64,000 nt of DNA, taken from Klebsiella pneumoniae. GTDB lineage: Bacteria > Pseudomonadota > Gammaproteobacteria > Pseudomonadales > UBA5518. The position numbers and the translations under genes were made by a program. Each line of letters starts with the position of its first letter. Within the stretch, counting starts at the first letter, position 1. Shown one piece after another: positions 43,797 to 53,074 of this stretch. The stretch spans positions 452,295 through 516,294 of the forward strand of contig CAMAXE010000001.1 of assembly GCA_945862145.1 (NCBI GenBank). Direction: 5' to 3'. The notes beneath the pieces are model-generated. The model was not told where the DNA came from and searched no databases. It saw only the letters and a program-made list of their open reading frames with translations.

Positions 43797-43843
43797 CGAG
43801 ATCTCCAAGGCGTCGGCAGGGTGGTACGTCGCGCTTCAGTATA

Positions 43844-43882
43844 GCAGCGCCCTGCTGCGTCCGGCAGCAGCGGGAGCGCTGC
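43844..43882. repeat. Imperfect inverted repeat upstream of the sulfite reductase gene
   Basis: GCAGCGC and GCGCTGC form the outer stem; inner CTGC/GCAG arms pair with small bulges. It lies in the 230-bp gap between the 44-residue gene and the reductase. It may be an operator, part of a leader, or a REP-like element; no other copy was noticed in the window. Confidence 0.35.
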
Positions 43883-44026
43883 CGGTGAGCTTATCGTCAA
43901 ACGTTCTTTAAGTATGAAAAAACGCGATTTTACGCGTGGCAGTCATCTGCTAAGGTTCGGTCGTCAGAGCATCAGCCAAGAGCAGGCCTGCCGAGGCCCC
44001 ACCTCAACCCCAGCAGTAACCGACGC

Positions 44027-45697
44027 ATGTACCGATACGATATACAGGACCAGCGCATGCTCGAGGACCGGGTCGCGCAGTTCCGCGACCAGACCTCCCG
44101 CTACCTGCGCGGCGAGCTGAGCGAAAGCGAGTTCCGCCCGCTTCGACTGCAGAACGGGCTCTACGTCCAGCGGCTCGCCCCCATGCTCCGCGTGGCCATC
44201 CCCTACGGAATGCTGACCGCCCGCCAGCTGCGCATGCTCGCCCACATAGCGCGCCGCTACGACAAGGGCTACGCGCATTTCAGTACGCGCCAGAACATCC
44301 AGTACAACTGGCCACGGCTCGAGGAAGTACCCGACATCCTCGCCGAACTCGCCACGGTGGAGATGCATGCCATCCAGACCAGCGGCAATTGCATTCGCAA
44401 CGTCACGGCGGACCAGTTTGCCGGCGTCGCCCGCGATGAGATCGAGGATCCGCGTCCTTGGTGTGAACTGATCCGGCAATGGTCGACCTTCCACCCAGAG
44501 TTCACCTTCCTGCCGCGCAAGTTCAAGATCGCCGTCAGCGGTTCGCGTGATGACCGCGCCGCCGTGCAAGTGCACGACATCGGTCTTGAACTGCACCGCA
44601 ACGCTGCCGGCGACACCGGGTTCCGCGTCCTGGTCGGGGGTGGTCTGGGACGCACGCCGTTGATCGGCGCGGTGATCCGGGAATTCCTGCCTACCCCGGA
44701 ACTGCTCTCCTACCTCGAGGCCATCCTGCGCGTCTATAACCGCTTCGGACGCCGCGACAACATCTACAAGGCCCGCATCAAGATCCTGGTCAAGGCACTC
44801 GGCGAGCAGGTGTTCGCCGCTCGCGTCGAGGCCGAGTGGCTCGACATCCGCACCCGCATGGCACCGGTGGAGCCTGCGCAGATAGAACGCCTGCAGGCGA
44901 GCTTTCCGCCGCCTGACTACCTCCATCTGGATGCCGACCGCGCCGCCACCACACTGGCGAAAGAGCGTGCCGCAGACCGCGCCTTCGACCGCTGGGTCGG
45001 GCGCAACGTGAAGCCGCACCGCCAGCTCGGCTACTCGATCGTGACGATCTCCCTGAAACCCACGGGGATCGCCCCCGGTGATGCCACCGACCAGCAGATG
45101 GAACTCGTGGCCGATCTTGCCGATGCGTTTTCCTTCGGTGAGATACGCGTCGCCCACGAGCAGAATCTGGTGCTCGCCGATGTACCGCAGGAGCAACTCC
45201 ACGAGCTGTGGTGCCGGCTGCGGCCCGCAGGTCTCGCAACCCCCAACATCGGGCTGCTCACGGACATCATCTGCTGTCCGGGCGGGGACTTCTGCTCGTT
45301 GGCGAACGCCAAGTCGATCCCGATCGCCGAGGCCATCCAGCGCCGCTTCGATGACCTCGACTACCTGCATGATCTCGGCGATATCGAGCTCAACATATCC
45401 GGCTGCATGAATGCCTGTGGCCACCACCACGTGGGGCATATCGGCGTTCTCGGTGTCGACAAGAAGGGCGCGGAGTTTTATCAATTGCTGCTCGGTGGCA
45501 GCCAAGGTAATCAGGCATCACTAGCCACCATTCTGGGCCCGTCTTTCGCGAGTGATGACGTGCCGAACGTGATCGCAACGATCCTCGAGATCTACGTCGC
45601 CCGGCGCGGCGAGGGCGAGACATTCATCGAGTTCGTGCGTCGCGTCGGCGTCGAGCCTTTCCGCGAGATCGTCTATGCAAAACCTGCTCACGGCTGA
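44027..45697 (+). CDS. cysI: Nitrite/sulfite reductase hemoprotein (assimilatory, CysI-type)
   Basis: The 556-residue protein reduces sulfite to sulfide using siroheme coupled to a [4Fe-4S] cluster. The cluster/siroheme cysteines are in CCPGGDFC (about 417-424) and SGCMNACG (about 459-465). The N-terminal FSTRQNIQYNW and TSGNCIRNVTAD are the substrate-site repeats. The following DUF934 gene marks it as the Pseudomonas-type sulfite reductase rather than a nitrite reductase. Siroheme would come from cysG at 17 kb, and the cluster from SUF. The in-frame ATG 44027 gives the usual length. Confidence 0.9.
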   Translation: MYRYDIQDQRMLEDRVAQFRDQTSRYLRGELSESEFRPLRLQNGLYVQRLAPMLRVAIPYGMLTARQLRMLAHIARRYDKGYAHFSTRQNIQYNWPRLEEVPDILAELATVEMHAIQTSGNCIRNVTADQFAGVARDEIEDPRPWCELIRQWSTFHPEFTFLPRKFKIAVSGSRDDRAAVQVHDIGLELHRNAAGDTGFRVLVGGGLGRTPLIGAVIREFLPTPELLSYLEAILRVYNRFGRRDNIYKARIKILVKALGEQVFAARVEAEWLDIRTRMAPVEPAQIERLQASFPPPDYLHLDADRAATTLAKERAADRAFDRWVGRNVKPHRQLGYSIVTISLKPTGIAPGDATDQQMELVADLADAFSFGEIRVAHEQNLVLADVPQEQLHELWCRLRPAGLATPNIGLLTDIICCPGGDFCSLANAKSIPIAEAIQRRFDDLDYLHDLGDIELNISGCMNACGHHHVGHIGVLGVDKKGAEFYQLLLGGSQGNQASLATILGPSFASDDVPNVIATILEIYVARRGEGETFIEFVRRVGVEPFREIVYAKPAHG

Positions 45698-46172
45698 GGG
45701 CGAGACCCGGAGCGACGGCTGGACCCTCCTGCCACGCGATGTCAGTGTCGCTGAGTTGCCCACGGGAGATCTGATCGTACCGTTTCGCGTGTGGCGCGAG
45801 GCGCGCACCGACCTCCTGGCCCGCAGCCGGGTGGGCGTGTGGCTCGCGAGCGACGAGCAGGCCGAGGATCTGGAACCGTTCGTGGCCGAACTGGCAATCA
45901 TCGCCATCGATTTTCCGGTCTTCAGCGACGGGCGCGGCTACTCCAACGCTCGAATCCTGCGCGAGCGGCTCGGCTACGATGGCGAACTTCGCGCGGTCGG
46001 CGATGTGCTGCGCGACCAGCTTTTCCTGATGCGCCGTTGCGGCTTCACCAGTTTCGCGCTGCGTAGCGACAGAGACGCAGGGCAAGCGGTGAGCGCTCTC
46101 ACGGACTTCCGCCACGCCTACCAACACGCAACGGTAGACCCGGGTGTGCCGCTCGTGCAGCGCGATCACTGA
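45675..46172 (+). CDS. DUF934 protein, partner of sulfite reductase
   Basis: This 165-residue protein shows FPVFSDGRGYSNARILRERLGY and GDVLRDQLFLMRRCGF, the DUF934 core. It is nearly always beside cysI-type sulfite reductases in Proteobacteria and its role (electron supply or assembly) is not established. Its start overlaps the reductase end by 23 bp, implying coupling. No cofactor motif is visible. Confidence 0.88.
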   Translation: MQNLLTAEGETRSDGWTLLPRDVSVAELPTGDLIVPFRVWREARTDLLARSRVGVWLASDEQAEDLEPFVAELAIIAIDFPVFSDGRGYSNARILRERLGYDGELRAVGDVLRDQLFLMRRCGFTSFALRSDRDAGQAVSALTDFRHAYQHATVDPGVPLVQRDH

Positions 46173-46211
46173 TTTGCCGGCAGGCAACTCCGGCCATACC
46201 CGAGGGCACGC

Positions 46212-47381
46212 GTGGACACCACGTCCGTCACCTTCTCGCTCTTTCTCGTGTTCAGTGGCGCGGCCGTGCTGGCATCGGTGGCACTCTACACGCGCCAGCC
46301 CCTGCTGATCGCCTACATCGGGCTTGGCGCGCTGCTCGGCCCGTATGGCCTCGGACTGATCACGGATGTCGAATTGCTGCGCGATTTCGCGCACACAGGC
46401 ATCATTTTCCTGCTGTTCCTGCTCGGCCTGGACATGCGGCCGCGCGCACTGCTGGCTACGCTGCGGCAATCGACCCTGGTGACGCTGCTGAGCGCCGTGT
46501 GCTTTGCAGCGGCCGGAGCAGGCGTTGCGCTGGCGATGGGCTTCAGCCGGATCGAGGCGCTGATCACCGGTCTGGCGATGATGTTCTCCAGCACGATCAT
46601 CGGCATCAAGCTGCTCCCCACCACGGTGCTGCACCACCGCCACACGGGCGAACTGGTGGTGGGTGTGCTACTGATGCAGGACATGCTCGCAATCCTCGTG
46701 CTGGTGCTGCTAACCGGCAGTCGTGAGGGTGGCTTCGACGCGCGCGCAGCGGTCGTATCGCTGCTCTCCCTACCCGCTCTGGTTGCCTTTGTGGCCCTGC
46801 TCGTGCGCGTGGTCATGGTGCCGCTCTTGAAGCGCTTCGACCGTTTCCAGGAATATGTCTTCCTGCTCGCGATCGGGTGGTGCTTGGGCGTTGCAGAGCT
46901 CGCATCCTGGCTCGGGCTGTCGCCGGAGATCGGCGCCTTCGTTGCAGGCGTGAGCGTGGCGTCGAACCCGATCAGTCTCTACATCGCCTACAGCCTCAAG
47001 CCGCTGCGGGATTTCTTCCTGATCCTGTTCTTCGTGTCGCTCGGGGCCGGCTTCGATCTGCGGATGCTCCCGGGCATCTGGATGGGTGCCGTGGGCCTCG
47101 CTGCTTTGATGCTGGTATTGAAGCCGCTGGTGTTCCGCGCGCTGCTCGGGCGGCTGAGCGAGACACCTGCACTGGCGTGGGATGTGGGCCTGCGCCTGGG
47201 CCAGAACAGTGAGTTCTCGCTGCTGATCGTCTACATGGCCGCGGCCTACGGCCTGATCGGCAAGGAGGCATCGCACCTCGTGCAGGCCACGGCGATCATC
47301 ACTTTCCTGCTCTCCTCGTACATCGTGGTGCTGCGTCTGCCCAACCCGATCGCCATCTCCGACCGGCTGCGTCGCGACTGA
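46212..47381 (+). CDS. CPA2-family cation:proton antiporter (KefB-like)
   Basis: The 389-residue membrane protein has about 12 helices and the CPA2 signatures: LGALLGPYGLGL, FLLFLLGLDMRPRAL, SSTIIGIKLL and LSPEIGAFVAGVSVAS. There is no C-terminal TrkA-N/KTN domain, so it is shorter than KefB or KefC and probably lacks nucleotide gating. Either K+ or Na+ may be the ion. GTG 46212 has GAGG 6 bases upstream. It ends 10 bp from convergent VOC. Confidence 0.85.
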   Translation: MDTTSVTFSLFLVFSGAAVLASVALYTRQPLLIAYIGLGALLGPYGLGLITDVELLRDFAHTGIIFLLFLLGLDMRPRALLATLRQSTLVTLLSAVCFAAAGAGVALAMGFSRIEALITGLAMMFSSTIIGIKLLPTTVLHHRHTGELVVGVLLMQDMLAILVLVLLTGSREGGFDARAAVVSLLSLPALVAFVALLVRVVMVPLLKRFDRFQEYVFLLAIGWCLGVAELASWLGLSPEIGAFVAGVSVASNPISLYIAYSLKPLRDFFLILFFVSLGAGFDLRMLPGIWMGAVGLAALMLVLKPLVFRALLGRLSETPALAWDVGLRLGQNSEFSLLIVYMAAAYGLIGKEASHLVQATAIITFLLSSYIVVLRLPNPIAISDRLRRD

Positions 47382-47391
47382 AACCCACCCC

Positions 47392-47826
47392 TCAGGCCAG
47401 CGGGCCTGCGAGTTCGATCTCGTTGCCATCGGGGTCCGCGACGAAGGCATAGTGCACCGCGCCTTCGTAACAGCGGAGCCCCTGCACAATGCGTGCGCCC
47501 GCGCTGCGGCAGGCCTCGATCGCCTCTTCGAGGTTCTCCACCACCACCGTCAGGAAGCGCATGCCGGTACGCGCATAGGCGCGTTCGGGCGGGCTCTCCG
47601 GGATCCCTGCTCCCGGGCAGTGGATGAGCTTGACCAGCATGCCGCCCGCAAGCAGGCGGTGCTGGAAGCCTGCCGGCACGCCCAGTTCCTGATTGCCCGT
47701 CGGGCTCGGGAAATCGAGCTGCATCTGGTAGCTGAAACCCAGCACGTCGCGGTAGAAGCGGAGCATCTGCTCGGGGCGATTGGTAACCAGCGCCAGTTCC
47801 AGCGCGGGGTTGGCGATCTGCAACAT
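47392..47826 (-). CDS. VOC/glyoxalase family protein
   Basis: The 144-residue protein is a vicinal-oxygen-chelate fold (paired beta-alpha-beta-beta-beta): residues about 5-60 (ELALVTNRPEQMLRFYRDVL) and 75-140, ending in FVADPDGNEIELAGP. The C-terminal Glu is the usual metal ligand. The family includes glyoxalase I, dioxygenases and resistance proteins; the substrate is unknown. ATG 47826 has GGAGAG seven bases upstream; the extension to 47859 is unlikely. Confidence 0.82.
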   Translation of the reverse strand: MLQIANPALELALVTNRPEQMLRFYRDVLGFSYQMQLDFPSPTGNQELGVPAGFQHRLLAGGMLVKLIHCPGAGIPESPPERAYARTGMRFLTVVVENLEEAIEACRSAGARIVQGLRCYEGAVHYAFVADPDGNEIELAGPLA

Positions 47827-47914
47827 GAAGTGCTCTCCGCAGTCGGTGGCGAGGGCCACATATTGCCCTGATCTGCCCGGGCGCGCGCCACCTGCACCCG
47901 ACTAGAATGTCGGC

Positions 47915-50086
47915 ATGCAGACAGCAAAAAATCTCTTCGGTTATCGCAAGTACTGGGCCAAGCGCTTCGGCACCGCCCCGTTCCTCCCCATGACCCGGGC
48001 GCAGATGCAGGCGCTAGGCTGGGATTCCTGTGATGTGATCCTCGTCACCGGTGACGCCTACATCGACCATCCGAGCTTCGGTATGGCGCTGGTGGGCCGT
48101 TTGCTGGAAGCGCAGGGCTTCCGCGTGGGAATCATTGCCCAACCGGACTGGCGATCGGTCGAGGCCTTCCGGGCGCTCGGCAAGCCGAACCTGTACTACG
48201 GGATCACCGCCGGCAACATGGACTCGATGGTCAACCGCTACACGGCCGACCGCAAGATCCGCTCTGATGATGCCTACACGCCCGGCGCCGAGGCCAATCG
48301 CCGGCCAGACCGCGCGGTTCTGGTCTACTCCCAGCGCGCTCGCGAGGCATTTCCGGACACCACCATCGTCATCGGCTCCATCGAAGCGAGCCTGCGGCGG
48401 ATCGCCCACTACGACTACTGGTCCGACACCGTGCGCCGGTCGATACTGCCCGACAGCAAGGCCGACATCCTGCTGTTCGGGAACGCCGAGCGGGCCTTGG
48501 TGGAGCTCACGCACCGCATTGCTGCAGGCGAGGCCGTCGCCAATATCCGCGACCTCCGTGGCACTGCCTTCATGGTGCCCCGCAACTGGAAACCGGCTCC
48601 GGACTGGGCCGAGGTAGATTCCAGCGAGGTGGATGCGCCCGGTCCGCTGATACGACACGCCGACCCCTATGCCATGGAACCCGAGGCTGGCGCTGTGAGG
48701 CAGGAGGCAGGCCCCGCCGCTGACGATGTACAGGTGGTGCGACTGCTCGGGCGGCCCGCCCGGCGCCTCGATCGCGAACGCAGCGTGGTGCGACTGCCTT
48801 CCTTCGAGCAGGTCAGAAATGACGAAGTCTCCTATGCGCACGCCTCGCGCACCTTTCACGTCGAATCAAACCCTGGCAACGCCCGTGCGCTGGTGCAGGC
48901 GCACGGAGAACGCGACGTCTGGCTGAACCCGCCGCCGATCCCACTCACCACGCCGGAAATGGACGGGGTCTACGACCTGCCCTACCAGCGCGCCCCGCAC
49001 CCGGACTACGGCGATGCGAAAATTCCCGCCTGGGACATGATCCGCTTCTCGGTGAACATCATGCGCGGCTGCTTCGGCGGCTGTACCTTCTGCTCCATCA
49101 CCGAGCACGAGGGCCGGATCATCCAGAGCCGCTCGGAGGAGTCGATCCTTCGCGAGATCGAGGAGATCCGTGATCGCACGCCCGGCTTCACCGGCGTGAT
49201 CTCGGACCTTGGCGGCCCCACGGCCAATATGTACCGTATTGCCTGCAAGACCACCGAGATCGAGAGCGCCTGCAGAAAGCTCTCCTGTGTCTACCCGGAC
49301 ATTTGCGAGAACCTGAACACCGACCATTCCTCCCTAATAGCGCTCTACCGCAAGGCGCGTGCACTGCCCGGCATCAAAAAGGTGCTGATAGGCTCCGGGC
49401 TTCGCTACGATCTCGCGGTACGCTCGCCCGAGTATGTAAAGGAACTGGTGCAGCACCACGTGGGCGGCTACCTGAAGATCGCACCGGAACACACCGAGGA
49501 GGGGCCGCTCTCCAAGATGATGAAACCCGGCATCGGCAGCTATGACCGCTTCAAGGAGATGTTCGACCGCTTCTCGCGCGAGGCGGGAAAGCAGCAGTAC
49601 CTGATCCCCTACTTCATAGCCGCCCACCCGGGCACTGAAGACGAGGACATGGTGAGCCTCGCACTCTGGCTGAAGAAAAACAGCTTCCGCCTCGACCAGG
49701 TGCAGACATTCCTGCCCACGCCAATGGCGCTCGCCACCACCATGTACCACACGCGGAAGAACCCGTTAAAGCGCGTCAAGCGCGACAGCGAAGAAGTCCA
49801 GACAGTGCGGGCATTGAAGACGCGCCGCCTCTACAAGGCTTTCCTGCGCTATCACGATGCCGAGAACTGGCCGCTCCTGCGCGAGGCGCTGAAGCGCATG
49901 GGCCGCGCCGATCTCATCGGCAATGGCAAACGCCACCTCGTGCCCTCGTTCCAGCCAGCCGGCACCGGCGATGCGCGCAGCGCAACCGGGCCGCGTGGCC
50001 CACGCAAGCCCGGCGTCACAGCAGACGCTGCGCTCCCCGCGAGAACCACGAGGTCCCCTCGAGCCCGGGGAGTGCGGCCGGCGTGA
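47915..50086 (+). CDS. ygiQ: YgiQ family radical SAM protein
   Basis: The 723-residue protein has the N-terminal YgiQ domain ([20 protein letters not shown]) and a radical SAM core with the cluster motif CFGGCTFCS near residue 385. The C-terminal part [16 protein letters not shown] is the DUF3362-type tail, ending in a low-complexity basic extension. Function of YgiQ is unknown; it is expected to use a [4Fe-4S] cluster and SAM. It is divergent from the VOC gene with about 88 bp between starts. Confidence 0.93.
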   Translation: MQTAKNLFGYRKYWAKRFGTAPFLPMTRAQMQALGWDSCDVILVTGDAYIDHPSFGMALVGRLLEAQGFRVGIIAQPDWRSVEAFRALGKPNLYYGITAGNMDSMVNRYTADRKIRSDDAYTPGAEANRRPDRAVLVYSQRAREAFPDTTIVIGSIEASLRRIAHYDYWSDTVRRSILPDSKADILLFGNAERALVELTHRIAAGEAVANIRDLRGTAFMVPRNWKPAPDWAEVDSSEVDAPGPLIRHADPYAMEPEAGAVRQEAGPAADDVQVVRLLGRPARRLDRERSVVRLPSFEQVRNDEVSYAHASRTFHVESNPGNARALVQAHGERDVWLNPPPIPLTTPEMDGVYDLPYQRAPHPDYGDAKIPAWDMIRFSVNIMRGCFGGCTFCSITEHEGRIIQSRSEESILREIEEIRDRTPGFTGVISDLGGPTANMYRIACKTTEIESACRKLSCVYPDICENLNTDHSSLIALYRKARALPGIKKVLIGSGLRYDLAVRSPEYVKELVQHHVGGYLKIAPEHTEEGPLSKMMKPGIGSYDRFKEMFDRFSREAGKQQYLIPYFIAAHPGTEDEDMVSLALWLKKNSFRLDQVQTFLPTPMALATTMYHTRKNPLKRVKRDSEEVQTVRALKTRRLYKAFLRYHDAENWPLLREALKRMGRADLIGNGKRHLVPSFQPAGTGDARSATGPRGPRKPGVTADAALPARTTRSPRARGVRPA

Positions 50087-50185
50087 ATCCTGCCGCGACG
50101 CCCCGCCAGTATTCCCGTGTCGCGACACGGGTGCTGGGCTAGACTCGGCTCGACTTCACCGATTGGGCTCGCGGATTCGCAGCTG

Positions 50186-51136
50186 ATGGCGCGATTCATC
50201 CTCGGACACGCATTACGCTCACTGGGCGACCGGAACAGCCGCGTTCAGCGCTTCCTGTTCCTGCTGGATCACACCTTCTTCAGTTCACTGTTGTGGCTCA
50301 TACGACTGCTGCCTCCGTCACCGGCGGCACGTTTCGGCGCAGGCGTCGGCGCGCTGCTGGGTCCGCGCTTCAAGAAAAGCCGTGCGCTGGACGAGAATTT
50401 CCGCATCGCCCTGCCCGGACTGAGCGCCACCGAGCGTCGCACCGCCGTGCGGGAAGCCTGGGCCAATGCGGGCGCTGTATTCGCCGAATTCGCGCACCTG
50501 GAGGCCATCGCCAATCCTGCCTCGGGGCGACTGGAGACCCGGATACTGGGAGATATAGCAGCATTCCGGGATGCCACGAAACCGGCCATCTTCGTGCTTC
50601 CGCATCAGGCTAACTGGGAGATGTCGGGGGCTGCGATCGTTGGCCAGGGGGTGCCGCTAACCGCGGTGTATTCCCCACCCACCAATCCCTTACTCGGGGA
50701 GCTGCTGCGCCGCTGGCGAATCCGCATAGGCTGCGAACTGATATCCCGCGACGAGAGCATGCGCCCGATGATCAAGGCGCTATCAGCCGGGCGTTCACTG
50801 GGCATCGTGATGGACCGCCGCGTCGACACGGGTAAGCCCGTGTCTCTGTTCGGGCATCCCAAGCCCACAACACTGGTACCGGCGCGCCTTGCGATCCGCT
50901 ACCGTCACGAATTGGTACCTGTTCACGTCGAAAGACTCGGGCCCGCACGCTTCCGAGTGAGCTTCCACGCGCCCGTGGCCGTACCTGCTGGAGACGATGA
51001 ACTGAAACAGGCCGAGGCGATGACCGAGCAGCTCCACCGCCTTTTCGAGCAGTGGATCCGCCAGTGCCCCGGCAGCTGGTTTGCCTCCAAGCGGTTATGG
51101 TCCAAGGATGTCTACCGGGACGAGCGCGCGACCTGA
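50186..51136 (+). CDS. LpxL/HtrB-like lysophospholipid acyltransferase
   Basis: The 316-residue protein has a hydrophobic N-terminal segment and the LPLAT catalytic motif H-X4-E in LPHQANWEMSG (about residues 138-148), followed by VYSPPTNPLL, SLGIVMDRRVDTG and VPARLAIRYRHELVPV, typical of LpxL-type membrane acyltransferases. It should transfer an acyl chain onto a lipid A, ornithine-lipid or lysophospholipid acceptor. ATG 50186 is chosen over upstream codons, without a clear ribosome site. A hydroxylase follows after 27 bp, so they are likely co-transcribed. Confidence 0.85.
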   Translation: MARFILGHALRSLGDRNSRVQRFLFLLDHTFFSSLLWLIRLLPPSPAARFGAGVGALLGPRFKKSRALDENFRIALPGLSATERRTAVREAWANAGAVFAEFAHLEAIANPASGRLETRILGDIAAFRDATKPAIFVLPHQANWEMSGAAIVGQGVPLTAVYSPPTNPLLGELLRRWRIRIGCELISRDESMRPMIKALSAGRSLGIVMDRRVDTGKPVSLFGHPKPTTLVPARLAIRYRHELVPVHVERLGPARFRVSFHAPVAVPAGDDELKQAEAMTEQLHRLFEQWIRQCPGSWFASKRLWSKDVYRDERAT

Positions 51137-51163
51137 GCCGGCAGCAACAGGAGAACACCGAAC

Positions 51164-51796
51164 ATGAAAGAAAACCCGGGAGCACGCGCCGCAGAGCCCT
51201 CGATACGGCTCTTCCGCAACGATTTCCTCGAGGCCCTGACGCACGTACACCCCGTGGTGCCGCTGCTGTTCTGGTCCCCGGTGGTGGCTTGGCTCCTGTA
51301 CCGCACGTTTTCGGCATCGGCACTTCACACGGGAGGATTGATCCTCGCCGCGTTGGGCGGATTTGTGGTGTGGACGCTTAGCGAATACCTCCTGCACCGC
51401 TGCTTGTTCCATTTCAAGGCAAGCAGTAATGCGGGCAAATATCTTGTATTCCTGTTCCACGGCGTCCATCACGACGCCCCGCGCGACAAGTCGCGCCTCG
51501 TAATGCCGCCAGCGGGCGCGGTGATCGTGATGTTTTTCCTCTGGCAGATCTTCGCGCTGGTGGTGCCGGCGCCCTGGCTGGATCCCTTCCTCGCGTTCTT
51601 TATCGTGGGCTATCTCTGTTATGACTACATCCATTACGGGACCCACCACTTCCCGATGCGACACCCCGCGCTGCATTTCCTGAAGCTCTACCACCTGCAG
51701 CACCATCACGGCGCCAAGGGGCTGCGCTACGGCGTGAGTTCTCCGCTGTGGGACCTGATCCTTGGGACCTACCCGCCACCGTCGAAGTCAGGCTGA
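51164..51796 (+). CDS. Fatty acid 2-hydroxylase-type membrane di-iron hydroxylase
   Basis: The 210-residue protein has four or so membrane segments and the complete His set of the sterol desaturase/FA2H family: H78 and H83 in SEYLLHRCLFHF, H99/H102/H103 in FHGVHHDAP, H157/H161/H162 in YIHYGTHHF, and H177/H180-182 in YHLQHHHG. Such enzymes hydroxylate the 2-position of acyl chains using O2. AGGAG lies about 10 bases before ATG 51164. It sits between two acyltransferases, suggesting production of 2-hydroxylated acyl lipids. Confidence 0.9.
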   Translation: MKENPGARAAEPSIRLFRNDFLEALTHVHPVVPLLFWSPVVAWLLYRTFSASALHTGGLILAALGGFVVWTLSEYLLHRCLFHFKASSNAGKYLVFLFHGVHHDAPRDKSRLVMPPAGAVIVMFFLWQIFALVVPAPWLDPFLAFFIVGYLCYDYIHYGTHHFPMRHPALHFLKLYHLQHHHGAKGLRYGVSSPLWDLILGTYPPPSKSG

Positions 51797-51820
51797 CGGC
51801 CGCACCGCGAGTCCGCATGC

Positions 51821-52765
51821 GTGGCTGAACACCTGCTTCTGCCCAAGCGTCTTGCGCGAGCCATGCCCTGGCTCGGGTCGTGCGCGCAGGGGCTGGAGGC
51901 AGGCGTGCTGCGCGCCCTCGTGGGGCTGCTGCGGCGTCTTCCACTCTTCTGGTCCTTCGCCTTGGCACGCGCCCTCATGCGGCTGCTGGGCCCCTTGACG
52001 CCGATGTGGGAAAAAGTGGCCCGCAACCATGCGATTGCTTTCCCCGAGATGGACGCTGCCTCCCGCAAGACGCTTCGCAGGCAGACCTTCCGGCACCTCG
52101 GGGAGGCGATCGCCGAGCTCGTCCTCGCACCACGCATTCATGCTGAGGCGCAGCGCATCGAGTGGCGGGTGGCTCCGGCGCTGGAGGAAGCATTGGCGGC
52201 CGGGCGCCCCTTGGTGATGGTCACAGGCCATGTGGGCGCGTGGCAGCTCACCAACCTGGTGTCCTTGCACTGCAAGATGCCGCTGGCGTGCCTGTATGCG
52301 GAAGAATCCAACCCGCGAATGGCGGCATTGATGCTGGAGCTACGCAACGGACTCGGCTGCCGATGGCTGCCCAGCGCGGGCGGGATCCGCACCCTGCTGG
52401 AGGAACTGCGGGCCGGGCACTCGGTAGGACTCGCCTGCGACACCCGGATGGATCAAGGAGAGGCGGTGCCGTTTTTCGGACATCGCGTCATGAGCAACAC
52501 CGTGCCAGCGCGTCTCGCACTGCGCCTAGGTGTACCCCTGGTCCCGGTACTAGCGGAGCGTTTGCCCGGCGGGCGCTATCGGATAACCCTCGAAGCGCCT
52601 GTGCAAGCGGCAACTGACGAGACCTCACAGGCAGAGCAGGCAGTAGCCATGACGGCAGCGCTGATGGCGCGGTTCGAGACGTGGGTGAGAGACATGCCGG
52701 CGCAGTGGATGTGTCTGGCACGCCGCTTCCCGAAAGAGCTCGACAAAGCCGCGCGCTACCAGTAA
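51821..52765 (+). CDS. LpxL-like acyltransferase with altered catalytic motif
   Basis: The 314-residue protein belongs to the same LPLAT family as the gene two before, with GHVGAWQ at about residues 140-146, GLACDTRMDQGEAVPFFG and TVPARLALRLGVPLVPV. The catalytic H-X4-D/E is here H-X4-Q (CAG codon), which would remove the usual acid. It may be inactive, regulatory, or use another residue. GTG 51821 is taken; ATG 51863 is an internal alternative. It follows the hydroxylase by 24 bp. Confidence 0.8.
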   Translation: MAEHLLLPKRLARAMPWLGSCAQGLEAGVLRALVGLLRRLPLFWSFALARALMRLLGPLTPMWEKVARNHAIAFPEMDAASRKTLRRQTFRHLGEAIAELVLAPRIHAEAQRIEWRVAPALEEALAAGRPLVMVTGHVGAWQLTNLVSLHCKMPLACLYAEESNPRMAALMLELRNGLGCRWLPSAGGIRTLLEELRAGHSVGLACDTRMDQGEAVPFFGHRVMSNTVPARLALRLGVPLVPVLAERLPGGRYRITLEAPVQAATDETSQAEQAVAMTAALMARFETWVRDMPAQWMCLARRFPKELDKAARYQ

Positions 52766-52880
52766 CGCAGGCTCCCGAGTTCGCGTGCAGGCAGTCATCC
52801 GAAGGCACGCGACCCTGCCGCACAGGCCGTCAAGGCGACGGCTGCTATGATCCTGCCGCGTTCCCGAAGAGTAGTGGTCA

Positions 52881-53054
52881 ATGTCAAGGTTTCTGGTGGC
52901 GCTGGTCATGGTTGGCCTCTGTGTGTGGTATTTCACCGGAGGCTCAGGCTCCACGACTGTGCCGCCCCGGCCTGAGGTCCGCTACGATCAGGAAGCTGCC
53001 CGCGCCAAGAATCTCGAGAAGAGCCTGCAACTACAGGCAGACAAGCAACTTTAG
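52881..53054 (+). CDS. 57-residue membrane-anchored small protein
   Basis: ATG 52881 to TAG 53054 encodes MSRFLVALVMVGLCVWYF, a helix of about 17 residues, then a Gly/Ser/Pro-rich linker and a charged tail (RYDQEAARAKNLEKSLQLQA) that looks helical or coiled coil. It starts 115 bp after the second acyltransferase and ends 20 bp before the TonB-dependent receptor. Function is unknown. A Cys at position 14 lies inside the helix, so it is probably not a lipoprotein. Confidence 0.5.
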   Translation: MSRFLVALVMVGLCVWYFTGGSGSTTVPPRPEVRYDQEAARAKNLEKSLQLQADKQL

Positions 53055-53074
53055 GATCTGGATGCCCAGTCACA

